64,000 nt of DNA, from NCBI RefSeq assembly GCF_017377575.1, contig NZ_JAFREM010000010.1, positions 1-64,000 of the forward strand, read 5' to 3'. The position numbers and the translations under genes were made by a program. This document shows positions 50,171 to 59,727 of the stretch, piece after piece (positions within the stretch are counted from its first letter, which is position 1; each line of letters opens with the position of its first letter). Below the pieces are notes generated by a model. The model saw nothing but the letters and a program-made list of their open reading frames with translations. It was not told the origin of the DNA and did not search any database. The DNA is from Candidatus Enterococcus moelleringii. GTDB taxonomy: Bacteria; Bacillota; Bacilli; Lactobacillales; Enterococcaceae.

Positions 50171-51592
50171 TTATTCACCCCTACCATTCAATTTTGCTAT
50201 AATTTTTTCAACTTCTGCTACCGTACTATTGATTTCTGCGGCTAAAAATTCTAATTCCATTTGACTCAAAGGCATTGTGGCTTCCTTCAAAGAATTTTTG
50301 ACTAACGAGTTTCTCAATCGTTGCAAATCAATATCTCGAACCGTGATTTTCTCAGGAGATGCCGGTAAAACAATTGATTTTCCAGGCACTTCATCTTTTG
50401 GATCGCCAAAATACAACTCAATTCCATTTTCTCTAGCAAAGGACAGCTGCGGCTGGACACTTTTCCCGGCCCCTGTATACTCAGTTTCCTGTACTAAAAT
50501 AATTTGATCTTCCGGCATTTCCTGCGCCAAAACAAAAGCAGCCGCCAAAGAAGTGTTGCCGGCGGGTCCTTTTTCCAGACCTTCTAAATTAGCCAGCGCT
50601 TCAGTAATAAAGAAGACTTCCCCTTGACGAATCATGACATAGCGATCCATATATCTTAATGGTCGAGCGGCCGAACGAGGAACGTCCGAACGATCCGGCC
50701 AAGTAGAAAACGGAACCCCAAAACCAGTATGACCAGTGGTAAAAGATTTGCGATTAAAATCTGTATCAGAAGCCATATGAAGACCACTTAAATCAACGCT
50801 GGCACCTACCACTTTACAAGTGGTGTTGCCGGCTTGCCGCATTCCGCGGGCAGTTCCTGTTAAATTGCCCCCACCAGCGTTCGTTGCGACTACTACATCC
50901 GGTTGTTGACCTACTTCAGCCTCAAATTGTTTGACGATTTCATAGCCTAAGGTCTCTACGCCAGCAATCCCAAACGGTGTATATAAAGACGCATTAAAAT
51001 AGCCGGTCTCTTCAATCAACTGTAAAAATTGGTAAAATAATTCTGGTCCAACGGTCAACTGGACTACTTCAGCACCTAAAGCTTCACACTTGCGGGCTTT
51101 TTCAACAATCTCCGGCTGACCGAGGCCTTTAGAATCAAAGCACTCTTGAACAACGATACAATTTAACCCTAACTTCGCAGCATGACAAGCAACTGCCGCC
51201 CCATAATTGCCGCTGGTTGCAGTGACCACTCCTTTATAACCCAGCTTTTTCGCATGATACACCGAAACAGCTGCCCGGCGGTCTTTGAAACTGCCGGAAG
51301 CATTCGCCGCCTCGTCTTTCACGAAAATTCTCGCTCCTTTACCGGGTTGAGCATATTTTCTAGCTAGCCGAGTGAAATTTTTCAGCTCTACAATCGGCGT
51401 ATTCCCCACGCCTACTGAACGTTGAATTTCAATCATTTCTTCCATTGAATAAGCAGCTTCTGACATCATTTTTTCATAGTCAAAGGCGATGCCCTCTAAT
51501 TCAAAATCATCGTAATTAATTCTTAGAGAATCTTCCATGATTTTTCCACGACGCGCCATTACCGCTTGATAACTGTTTTCTTTATCCGTCAC
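50171..51592 (-). CDS. ortB: 2-amino-4-oxopentanoate thiolase beta subunit OrtB
   Basis: 473 residues, fold-type II PLP enzyme. With OrtA it splits 2-amino-4-oxopentanoate with CoA into alanine and acetyl-CoA. The PLP lysine is in ASGSFKDRRAA; the phosphate loop is TNAGGGNLTG and SGNYGAAVA is typical of threonine-synthase-like folds. The start is GTG, overlapping the ortA stop (TAGTG), with GGAGGTGAG upstream. Confidence 0.93.
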   Translation of the reverse strand: MTDKENSYQAVMARRGKIMEDSLRINYDDFELEGIAFDYEKMMSEAAYSMEEMIEIQRSVGVGNTPIVELKNFTRLARKYAQPGKGARIFVKDEAANASGSFKDRRAAVSVYHAKKLGYKGVVTATSGNYGAAVACHAAKLGLNCIVVQECFDSKGLGQPEIVEKARKCEALGAEVVQLTVGPELFYQFLQLIEETGYFNASLYTPFGIAGVETLGYEIVKQFEAEVGQQPDVVVATNAGGGNLTGTARGMRQAGNTTCKVVGASVDLSGLHMASDTDFNRKSFTTGHTGFGVPFSTWPDRSDVPRSAARPLRYMDRYVMIRQGEVFFITEALANLEGLEKGPAGNTSLAAAFVLAQEMPEDQIILVQETEYTGAGKSVQPQLSFARENGIELYFGDPKDEVPGKSIVLPASPEKITVRDIDLQRLRNSLVKNSLKEATMPLSQMELEFLAAEINSTVAEVEKIIAKLNGRGE

Positions 51593-51891
51593 TACCGCTC
51601 ACCTCCGAACAATTCTGCTTGCAGCATCTTATCAATCTCTACGATTTCTGGCACGAAATCGCCGAAGCTGTGATAAAAGGTCGGGTTCCCTTGAACCAAC
51701 GTTCCTTTAGCGATTCGTTTAGTTACCGTTTCTATTTCGACTTCGTCACCTATCTCGGCATCTTCTAACAAAAAGCCCTTAACCCACATTTCCAGGGGAA
51801 CCTCTCGAGTATCATCAGGTACTTGTGGTGCACGTTGGTCTGGTGTCAATATAATCGTATGGATTTGAACCCATTCACCCTTTTTTAACAT
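51592..51891 (-). CDS. ortA: 2-amino-4-oxopentanoate thiolase alpha subunit OrtA
   Basis: 99 residues, the small subunit of the thiolase. KKGEWVQIHTIILTPDQRAP and VPLEMWVKGFL fit the family. The ATG at 51891 has GGGGAGAG upstream; a longer frame of 12 extra codons reaches into ord and is less likely. It is always encoded next to ortB, as here. Confidence 0.92.
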   Translation of the reverse strand: MLKKGEWVQIHTIILTPDQRAPQVPDDTREVPLEMWVKGFLLEDAEIGDEVEIETVTKRIAKGTLVQGNPTFYHSFGDFVPEIVEIDKMLQAELFGGER

Positions 51892-51916
51892 GATAATTTT
51901 TCTCTCCCCGCTTGTT

Positions 51917-52975
51917 TTATTTGACAATTTTTGCTTCTTCCTGAATTTGATCCCGGAAATCCCCTAAGATTGCATGAGGGATCGGCAAATCGATCATGGT
52001 CACCAAACCAGGTCTAGCATTAATCGTTTGCGGAATCATGTTGACACACATAGCGATAGTTCCCACGCCGCCTTCGATTTCCGGCGAATTAACCATATTG
52101 ACCATAGGGTTGCCATCAATAATCACGTAATCTCCCGTATTTACTCCAACTTGTTCCGGCTCAATCTGTTGTGGATGATCCATTTCAATCAGTTCCTTGC
52201 CATCCTTGATTCCACTGGCTTTCATTGATACACCTGCGACGGAACCGGCTTTTGCTTCACCATATGGCGCCACACGATCCTCATCAGTAATAATAGGGTC
52301 CATCGATTGTGTCACTTCATCCAATTCAACACCTAAAGCTGCGGAAATCATCCCTACCGACTCAGCAAAGCCGACATGCCCAGCTAAAGTACCATCCGCT
52401 TTTCCTTGTTCAAATTCTTCAACCGAAATACCAATACCCTGCTCTTCCATAACCGCTTTGCCAAATGGTGACAATGAATTCACGCGTCTAGAAGTGATGT
52501 GATTGATATCTTCGCAAGCACCTGTCATCACCAAGACCAACACGTCCATAATCAACCCTGGATTAATCCCTGTTCCCAAAACTGAAACGCCATTCGCTCT
52601 GGCCAAATCGTCAATCTTTTTCGCCAGCTCAGGATTTTGTGCCTGCGGGAAAGCCATTTCTTCTGCGCTAGTAATGACATTCATTTTATTTTCAACAATC
52701 AATTTAATTTTATCGAAAGCTTTAGCTGTGAAAGAGTCGGTACATAATAAAACGACATCTGCTGCTTTTTCTTGAATTACTTCTTCAACTGTTCCGATTT
52801 TAATATTTTCGTTTTCAGGGTATTCTTCGCCTAAGATTTCGAATATAGGTTTGCCCACCTTCGCGCCAATATCAATGGCACCGACAACATCGACCCCTTT
52901 TTTCTTCATTAACATTTTGGCCATTCCTGAACCCATAGCACCCATACCCCAGACAATTACTTTTACGTTTTTCAA
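51917..52975 (-). CDS. ord: 2,4-diaminopentanoate dehydrogenase Ord
   Basis: 352 residues with an N-terminal Rossmann fold (VIVWGMGAMGSGMAKML). It oxidatively deaminates 2,4-diaminopentanoate at C4 to 2-amino-4-oxopentanoate with NAD(P). LCTDSFTAKAF and GTGINPGLIMDVL are family segments. The start is TTG with AGGAGG eight bases upstream. It follows the permease gene and precedes ortA. Confidence 0.94.
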   Translation of the reverse strand: MKNVKVIVWGMGAMGSGMAKMLMKKKGVDVVGAIDIGAKVGKPIFEILGEEYPENENIKIGTVEEVIQEKAADVVLLCTDSFTAKAFDKIKLIVENKMNVITSAEEMAFPQAQNPELAKKIDDLARANGVSVLGTGINPGLIMDVLVLVMTGACEDINHITSRRVNSLSPFGKAVMEEQGIGISVEEFEQGKADGTLAGHVGFAESVGMISAALGVELDEVTQSMDPIITDEDRVAPYGEAKAGSVAGVSMKASGIKDGKELIEMDHPQQIEPEQVGVNTGDYVIIDGNPMVNMVNSPEIEGGVGTIAMCVNMIPQTINARPGLVTMIDLPIPHAILGDFRDQIQEEAKIVK

Positions 52976-53026
52976 ATTCCTTACCTCCTAATATATTTTA
53001 GTGAATCATTAACAGCTCGTTGACAC

Positions 53027-54445
53027 CTATTCACCAGTGGGGGTTTTAAGCCCTTTACGCCGAGTGTTATTCCAAACCGTTGAACCGATAAATAAAGCAA
53101 TAAATACTGGTGCGCCCGTCGTCAAGGCTCCTCGTTGCGTTGGATCAAGAACCATTCCGGTGGCTACCAAAATACACAATACAATCAACAAAATTGGAAT
53201 AAATGGAAACAGCGGAATTTTAAATTTGAGATCCGCGATTTTCTTTCCTTTGCCTAAGAAAACTTTTCGATATTTAAGGGCACAAACACCGGTGATGGCA
53301 TAAACAACTAACTCAGCAGCTCCAATAAAGGAGGTCATGAATAGATAAACCACATCCGGCGATACAAAGCTGGCCGTTACTGCGAAAAGAGTGAAGCAAG
53401 TCGTAACTAATAAGGCGTTCATGGGAACTTTTTTCTTGTTTGTTTTCTTTACAAATGATGGCGCTTGTTCAAAGTGACCAAGAGACCATAATGTACGAAC
53501 CGCTGCAAAAACATGGGCATTTGCCGATGATAAAGCCGAAGTAACGATTACCAGATTCACAATCAGTTCTGCTGAGCCGATCCCCAGCTCACGGAATACA
53601 TACGCAAAAGGACTCCCCAACAAATCTGCCTGACGCCATGGTAAAACGGCAATCAGGATAAACAAGGTGACTGCGTAACTGATAATAATACTAAGCGAGC
53701 TCACCTTAATTGCCTTTGGTAAAACGACTTCCGGATTTTCACTTTCTCCAGCAGCTGTAGCAAACATATCAGCGCCGCTATAAGCAAAAACGGCGGTCAT
53801 CATTGACATCATGATAGGTCTCATTCCAGTTGGGAATAATCCGCCATCATTAGTAAAGTTGGCTAAACCAACGGCTTCTCCGCCAACAAGACCAGTAATG
53901 ATGCCAATCCCAACTAAAGCAAAAACAACAATCAAAATGACTTTTATACTACTGAAGAAAAAGGAAGAGGAACCATAATCTTCACTCGATCTTGAATTCA
54001 AGAAGAACAACAGCATCGCAAAGCCGATAATCCACACTAGCGAAGGAACTTGTGGGATAATGTTCCCCATGATAATGGACGATGCCACGATCTGTGTGGG
54101 CACAGTGATCGCCAATTGCAGCCATTTAATCCAACCAACAGTAAAACCTGCCCCATAGCCTAGAAATTTAGAAGCGTAAGCCTGCACATTTCCGGACACC
54201 GGCATTTCCACCAGCATTTCCCCCATACAAAGCATCATCAAGACCATGATCAACGCCCCGAAGCCATAGGCGATGAAGGTCCCGCCAGGTCCAGCTTGCT
54301 GAACAACATAACCGGTTCCTAGAAACAGCCCGGTCCCAATCGTCCCCCCAACACTTAGCATCGCAATATGGTGAGTTTTCATGCCTCGATTCAATGACTC
54401 AGAACTATCCGTATTCAATTGAACTTCTTCATTTTTATTACTCAT
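53027..54445 (-). CDS. APC-family amino acid permease, probable ornithine transporter
   Basis: 472 residues with about 12 membrane segments. The N terminus RGMKTHHIAMLSVGGTIGTG is the substrate-binding start of amino-acid permeases of the AAT group. Encoded between the racemase and ord, so ornithine (or an ornithine/product exchange) is the likely cargo. An AGGAGG site precedes the ATG. Confidence 0.88.
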   Translation of the reverse strand: MSNKNEEVQLNTDSSESLNRGMKTHHIAMLSVGGTIGTGLFLGTGYVVQQAGPGGTFIAYGFGALIMVLMMLCMGEMLVEMPVSGNVQAYASKFLGYGAGFTVGWIKWLQLAITVPTQIVASSIIMGNIIPQVPSLVWIIGFAMLLFFLNSRSSEDYGSSSFFFSSIKVILIVVFALVGIGIITGLVGGEAVGLANFTNDGGLFPTGMRPIMMSMMTAVFAYSGADMFATAAGESENPEVVLPKAIKVSSLSIIISYAVTLFILIAVLPWRQADLLGSPFAYVFRELGIGSAELIVNLVIVTSALSSANAHVFAAVRTLWSLGHFEQAPSFVKKTNKKKVPMNALLVTTCFTLFAVTASFVSPDVVYLFMTSFIGAAELVVYAITGVCALKYRKVFLGKGKKIADLKFKIPLFPFIPILLIVLCILVATGMVLDPTQRGALTTGAPVFIALFIGSTVWNNTRRKGLKTPTGE

Positions 54446-54491
54446 GATTTCATATCCTCCTGAGATTTTTTTGCTTCATTAACGCTTAAAG

Positions 54492-55568
54492 TTAGCGTAT
54501 AAATTCTTTTTTTACATATCTGCTTGTAAACGAACTTAATAAGGAGCCGTAGGATAAGGAAAACTCAACTTCCTTTCCAACTTGATAATCATCTCCGGTA
54601 TTGCTCATGTCTAAAATCAGGTGATCCGAGCTGGCACCCAAAATTTCAATGCGTTCATCCAGTGGTGTAATGTCATCGGGATTCACATCCTGTCTGCCAA
54701 TAGCCGCAACACCTCTCTTCATATTTCCTTTATCAACGTACTCTGGACGATTACCAAAAGCATCTACCCCAATTTCACCAATCGGGTAAGAAGGCTTCGT
54801 TTTTAATTCGACTAATTCAGCCTTCAATGTAAACACATTTTGGTGCATTTGCGGGTAAGTTTCCCCATAGGCGGTTTCCCTGCCTAAAACAAAGGTTTCA
54901 CCAATCCGTAAATTATTAATTCCTTCAGGCAAGTAGTCGGTTGAACTGTCTAATAGATACAAGGAACTGGAGTTGCCCCCGGACACCATTTCCAGTGTTA
55001 AGTTATATTTTTGCTGCAGCTGTTTTTTCAATTCCACTAGTTGTCCTAAATTTTGGTGATTCGGTATAATCGCTCCATAACAAGTTAAATTGACGCTTAA
55101 TCCTTTGATCCAAATGTTTGATAGTTTCATAATTTCTGCAGTATCTGCAAGTAATTCTTGTTGATCAAAATACCCTTCTCTCAAATCACCCAAATCAACC
55201 ATCAACACAATTTCATGAATTTTGTTCTGCTCTTTTGCGGCTTGATTTAAGCATTTGACGGTCTCCAGCTCCGAATTAAAGCTAATGTCCGCGTACCGAA
55301 CGATCTCTTCAGCTTCACTTTGCATTGGAATACGAATCAGAATTTTTTTCTTTGGTGAAGCTTGATAGCTGATCAAGTTCTCAATCCGCGAATCGCCAAA
55401 ATAGTCAATTTCTGGAAATTTGTCATAAACAGCGATCATTTCCGGATGAGCTTCAAATACTTTCGTCACCGCAGTAATCGAGAGCTCAGAGGCCGCTAAT
55501 TTTGCGGCAATAAAGGCGATGTTTTTTTCAAGTTTTTCTAGATTCACAACAATCCTTGGGTTTTTCAC
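54492..55568 (-). CDS. orr: Ornithine racemase Orr (PLP, alanine-racemase-like)
   Basis: 358 residues, fold-type III PLP barrel of the Orr/YhfX-like group. The PLP lysine is in ITAVTKVFEAHPE, close to the N terminus; SGGNSSSLYLL and LRIGETFVLGRE are family motifs. It turns L-ornithine into D-ornithine for OraSE. The start is GTG behind AAGGAGGAG. First gene of the operon, divergent from an AraC-family gene, with a cre-like site in its leader. Confidence 0.9.
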   Translation of the reverse strand: MKNPRIVVNLEKLEKNIAFIAAKLAASELSITAVTKVFEAHPEMIAVYDKFPEIDYFGDSRIENLISYQASPKKKILIRIPMQSEAEEIVRYADISFNSELETVKCLNQAAKEQNKIHEIVLMVDLGDLREGYFDQQELLADTAEIMKLSNIWIKGLSVNLTCYGAIIPNHQNLGQLVELKKQLQQKYNLTLEMVSGGNSSSLYLLDSSTDYLPEGINNLRIGETFVLGRETAYGETYPQMHQNVFTLKAELVELKTKPSYPIGEIGVDAFGNRPEYVDKGNMKRGVAAIGRQDVNPDDITPLDERIEILGASSDHLILDMSNTGDDYQVGKEVEFSLSYGSLLSSFTSRYVKKEFIR

Positions 55569-55592
55569 TTTTCTCCTCCTTCTTACAAAAAT

Positions 55593-55608
55593 TGTTAAGC
55601 GCTTTCTG
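55593..55608. promoter_or_regulatory. cre candidate of the ornithine operon
   Basis: The minus strand reads AGAAAGCGCTTAAC, a strong match to the CcpA site (AAAGCGCTT core), about 25-40 bases upstream of the orr start. No consensus -35 is seen nearby, suggesting activator dependence plus carbon repression. Confidence 0.7.
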
Positions 55609-55750
55609 TAATTAGAATAACCAACAAGAGGCCTTAGAAGTATTTCGAAATGGCATAGTTGCTATTCAAAAAGAGAAGGGCAGTGACTAAGCGATGCCCT
55701 ATAAATAAGATAGAGACGATTTACTAGACTTAAGGAAAAGAGGCGCAGTT

Positions 55751-56602
55751 ATGAATAGCATACAAACCACTTTCAATTTAGATAATGAACCCCAGCTTGA
55801 TACTTTTTTAAAGGATTTCTCTTTTGCAGCAAACGTTGAATTGATCGTAGTTAAGAGCCATCCGCATTCTTCAAAATCACCTATTTGCTACAACAAAGAA
55901 GGAGAAGCACGTACATTGGATTCAGATTCCTATCCGCAGCAATACTCAGCTGTCCAAACCATCGTGGAACGGCTCGCTGATTGCCAGCAAACTTGTTACT
56001 TGGACAACCTGCCCTTCACCATTTTGGAACTCAAATTCAATGAGCGGCTCGCCGGCTATATTTTTATGATCCATGATTTAACTATCCCGCTTAAATGGTT
56101 GGCTATTCATGAAACTGCAACAGATGCTTTTTTGTTGCAGCAACGCCAACGCCTCGAAAAGCTGACCGACTTTTTTGTGATGTCCTCAAAAGAGGCCCTT
56201 AAAGATAGAAATAGTCCCAATTGTTTGACTATTACCCGAAAAAAAACAAACGAAAAAGACCACACGCTAAGTAATGAAGTGATCTATGCGCAAAACTATA
56301 TCAACGAGCATTTGAATCACAGTCTCTATTTGGAGGATGTTGCTCAGCAAGTCTATTTAAGCAAATATTACTTTTGCAAGCTCTTCAAGAAAGAGGTGGG
56401 TATGAGCTTTGTCAATTACCTCAAACTGCAAAGAATCCAACGTGCTAAAGAACTGCTGGCTTATTCCGATTTAAAAATTGAAACCATCAGCAAAGAGGTT
56501 GGCTTTTCACAGCCCAGCTACTTTTGCAAAATTTTTAAAGGCTTGGTCTCCGTTTCACCGGCTTACTACCGGAAAAGCTTTCGGAAAAATAAAATTGCGT
56601 AA
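55751..56602 (+). CDS. AraC-family regulator divergent from the ornithine operon
   Basis: 283 residues. The C-terminal AraC domain (about 175-280) has two helix-turn-helices (VAQQVYLSKYYFCKLFKKEV; IETISKEVGFSQPSYFCKIF). The N-terminal part (1-150) is not a cupin I can recognise and may bind the inducer. GAGGCG lies before the ATG. Position opposite orr makes it the likely activator of ornithine use. Confidence 0.87.
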   Translation: MNSIQTTFNLDNEPQLDTFLKDFSFAANVELIVVKSHPHSSKSPICYNKEGEARTLDSDSYPQQYSAVQTIVERLADCQQTCYLDNLPFTILELKFNERLAGYIFMIHDLTIPLKWLAIHETATDAFLLQQRQRLEKLTDFFVMSSKEALKDRNSPNCLTITRKKTNEKDHTLSNEVIYAQNYINEHLNHSLYLEDVAQQVYLSKYYFCKLFKKEVGMSFVNYLKLQRIQRAKELLAYSDLKIETISKEVGFSQPSYFCKIFKGLVSVSPAYYRKSFRKNKIA

Positions 56603-56693
56603 TTGTTTCTGAAGGAAATTTTTAAGGATACAAGGAAGGTCTTACGCTAGCACGACTTACCAACGCAAAAAAAGAGAGGAATACGGTTTTAAT

Positions 56694-56740
56694 AAAAAAA
56701 CTCTTCGCCAACTGCATTAGTAGTGCAGCTGACGGAGAGT
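56694..56740 (-). terminator. Terminator of the Bce-type operon
   Basis: Arms 56700-56716 and 56724-56740 form a 17-base stem (one mismatch, wobbles allowed) followed on the minus strand by seven T residues. A weaker hairpin (AAGAAG/CTTCTT with T residues) lies closer to the stop at about 56825-56855. Confidence 0.8.
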
Positions 56741-56857
56741 TTCACATTTATCTATTCAATTAATTCGTTACCTTTTAAAACTGTCCAACCACGTTCATGC
56801 TTGTAGTTTAATGGTTCCTTTTAAAAAAAAGAAGTTCCGAGGCTGAATCTCTTCTTA

Positions 56858-58879
56858 TCACTCCAACCCTTGCCGCAACTGGCGATAAACAATCAAACCA
56901 TAAATCACATACGTCACTAAAAAGATTAGATTTACTAGGGGAATCACTTCAAGTGACCACAGCCTGGCTTCTGGAATCGGAGTAGTGAAAAATGACCCGC
57001 GAATAATCTCCAACACGAGAATCCAGGAAATGACGTTACCGGCAAACAAAGCTGGCAATAATGGAACAAAAAAGTAAAGCAACACTTGATTACGCAGTAT
57101 TTTTCTTCTTTGCGACTGAGCTTCTCCCAAGTGATCCAGTAAAATATCCTGCTGGCTCACCATCCGACGATCGCTTAATAGCTGTACTGCTAAAATTGTC
57201 GCACCAGTAATACAAAAAATAATTCCCAACAACGTAATCGGCAAAATCATGGGGAGCCCATCCGAGCCTTCATTTTCGATCTTGCGGCCGAATACATAAT
57301 CATCTTTAGTTACTAACAAGGAATTATTCACGGTTGACATCATTCCGCTGCCCGTCAATAAGGTAGTCAAATTTGGCGTCTGCTGAATCACTTCACTTAA
57401 TCCTGTCTGATCGGCAAATGATTTGATCTGCGCTGCATACAAACTATACAAAACAGACGTGTTTGCTACCGCGCTGTCCGGCACTATCAAAATAAACCCG
57501 TTACCGTTGCCATAATCTGTGTATTGGTTGAAATCTTCCGTATAAACACCAGCCAGTTCTAATTGCCCTGCTAACTTCAACGGGTGCTGTTTGCCGTAAG
57601 CTGATAATGCCGGCTCTAAATAGTCCAAACAGTGAATAAAATAACCCAAATCCATTATTTTAATCGGTTGTAATCCCAGCATTTTCCGCAAGGCTTGATA
57701 GTCACTCAGCTTCATATAAGTATCGTATTGGCTTTCCTTTATCTCCATATCAACCACCTGATAATCGGCAATTTCCTGCTGGCGAATAGCTGAAAAATCA
57801 GTCTGCTGATTGTGATAAAGATTGTAAGCGTAGCTTTCCTGTATTTTCGCCACCTCAGACAAAATCGGATCGTAATCCCGCATACCAGCTGCAACGCCTT
57901 GATGCAGTACCACCACATCAAAGGCGACAAACTGCTGGCGTTTTTCGGCTACTTTACTAATACCTGAGGCCATTGCTAAACTGCACAATCCCAACATAAA
58001 TAACACACCTAAAGCCTGCAAAGTCCGCTTCAAGCTGTGCATTTTCGCTGCAAATGTCCGATACAAAATCAAGCGATGCTTGCTATACAGAAAACTCTGG
58101 TGCTTTTCTATCCAAAAAACAACTACGCCTGACAAGCTTTCGAAAAACAAAAAGACAAACAATGTGCAACCTGCTAGTCCCAACAAAATATCATAAGCAT
58201 TTACAAATGGACGTTGCACAAGACAATACACTCCGGCCGCAAAACTCACCACCGCTGCTGCAAACAAAAACAACTGAACATAGCTGGAGGTCACCACATT
58301 TTTACCAACGGTGGATTCTAGATAAATTAATTCCTTCAAAGTCAGCTTTTTCAACTGGCGACGATTCAGCAGCAACGCCACCACAAAAATCAGCAGCACA
58401 TAGACAATTGTCAGTTGCGTCCCTTCTCTAGACAAACACAAAGAAAAGTGATAATTCTGGCCTAAAATCACCATCGTCGCTGCCTTAAGAATTTCCGCAA
58501 AAAATACTCCACAAGGAATGCCTAATACCAGTGCTCCGATACCCAGCAAGCTATTTTCCATCAGAATCATCTGGGAAATTTGGCGATTGCTGATTCCTAC
58601 TAACATGTAGGTGCCCAGCTTGCGCCCGCGTTTGGTCAGCATAAATTTCAGCATGTAGTTCACCAGCCAGCCGATAATCACCACAATCAAAAAAGAAACA
58701 AAGAACGTCAGCGGCTTCATCCCCGCCATTTGCATCGTAACAATCGGCGTCATCTCTGGGGAGAAAATCAAACTGTTAAACCCATACAACAAGACAATCG
58801 CCAGCAGCAACGTCACAAAATAAATCAAATAGTCGGCTACTTGGCGTTTAGCATTTAGAAAGGATAAATGACGCAGCAT
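56858..58879 (-). CDS. Bce-type ABC transporter permease
   Basis: 673 residues, FtsX-family permease with about ten membrane segments and a large extracellular domain (about 290-530) between segments 7 and 8, the BceB/VraG build. It works in detoxification of, and signalling by, antimicrobial peptides such as bacitracin. It overlaps the ATPase gene stop (TAGATG). GGAGGGG precedes the ATG. Confidence 0.9.
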   Translation of the reverse strand: MLRHLSFLNAKRQVADYLIYFVTLLLAIVLLYGFNSLIFSPEMTPIVTMQMAGMKPLTFFVSFLIVVIIGWLVNYMLKFMLTKRGRKLGTYMLVGISNRQISQMILMENSLLGIGALVLGIPCGVFFAEILKAATMVILGQNYHFSLCLSREGTQLTIVYVLLIFVVALLLNRRQLKKLTLKELIYLESTVGKNVVTSSYVQLFLFAAAVVSFAAGVYCLVQRPFVNAYDILLGLAGCTLFVFLFFESLSGVVVFWIEKHQSFLYSKHRLILYRTFAAKMHSLKRTLQALGVLFMLGLCSLAMASGISKVAEKRQQFVAFDVVVLHQGVAAGMRDYDPILSEVAKIQESYAYNLYHNQQTDFSAIRQQEIADYQVVDMEIKESQYDTYMKLSDYQALRKMLGLQPIKIMDLGYFIHCLDYLEPALSAYGKQHPLKLAGQLELAGVYTEDFNQYTDYGNGNGFILIVPDSAVANTSVLYSLYAAQIKSFADQTGLSEVIQQTPNLTTLLTGSGMMSTVNNSLLVTKDDYVFGRKIENEGSDGLPMILPITLLGIIFCITGATILAVQLLSDRRMVSQQDILLDHLGEAQSQRRKILRNQVLLYFFVPLLPALFAGNVISWILVLEIIRGSFFTTPIPEARLWSLEVIPLVNLIFLVTYVIYGLIVYRQLRQGLE

Positions 58880-59635
58880 CTAAACCCCTCCAATCACTGA
58901 CAACACACCCAGAATTTCTTGGTAAAAATCCGGCCGCGAACGCCCGCCGGCATGCAGCTCATTAAATAACCGGCCATCTTCTAAAAAGAAAATCTTCTTA
59001 CAGTAACTAGCTACAAAAGGATCGTGGGTCACTACTAAAATAGTGGTCTGCAGCAACTGATTTAATTCCTGCAGCGTCTTCATCAAGGTTTGAGAAGATT
59101 TACTGTCTAACGCGCCGGTCGGTTCATCCGCCACCACCAATTTTGGGTTGGCAATCAATGCCCGAGCACAAGCCGCCCGCTGCTTTTGTCCCCCTGAAAC
59201 CTCTGACGGATATTTTTCCAATACATCCTCAATTCCCAACTGCTCCGCCAGTTCTTGCACTCTTCGTTGAATTTCCTTGTGAGGCCTTTTCTGAACGATT
59301 AACGGCAGCGCGATATTTTCTGTCAGCTTCAAGGTATCCAGCAAATTGTAATCTTGAAAAATAAAACCTAAATTTTCCTGACGAAATGCAGTGATCGCTT
59401 TTTTGCTCAAGGTTCTTAAGTCCGTCTGATTCAAAATAATTTGTCCCGCTGAAACCTCGTCAATCGTCGCAATACAATTCAGCAGCGTACTTTTTCCTGA
59501 GCCAGAACTTCCCATGATCCCGATAAAATCTCCCGGCAGCACATCGAAGCTGACCCCGTCTAAAGCCTTGGTCAAATTATTTTGGCTGGTGCCGTAATAT
59601 TTTTCCACCTGCCTGACTCTTACTAATGGCTCCAT
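58880..59635 (-). CDS. Bce-type ABC transporter ATPase
   Basis: 251 residues from the ATG at 59635 (GGGAGTGAGGG upstream; the frame extends further with no support). Walker A GSSGSGKST, Q-loop QDYNLLD, signature VSGGQKQR, Walker B VVADEPTGALD and His in VVTHDP are intact. Partner of the permease encoded next; regulated by the kinase/regulator pair upstream. Confidence 0.93.
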   Translation of the reverse strand: MEPLVRVRQVEKYYGTSQNNLTKALDGVSFDVLPGDFIGIMGSSGSGKSTLLNCIATIDEVSAGQIILNQTDLRTLSKKAITAFRQENLGFIFQDYNLLDTLKLTENIALPLIVQKRPHKEIQRRVQELAEQLGIEDVLEKYPSEVSGGQKQRAACARALIANPKLVVADEPTGALDSKSSQTLMKTLQELNQLLQTTILVVTHDPFVASYCKKIFFLEDGRLFNELHAGGRSRPDFYQEILGVLSVIGGV

Positions 59636-59727
59636 CGCCCTCACTCCCTTACTACCTCCAGTATCAAGGAAAATACCGGCCGATTGTAGCACTTCTTGTT
59701 GCAAAAATCTGTCATTTTTGACAGAAT

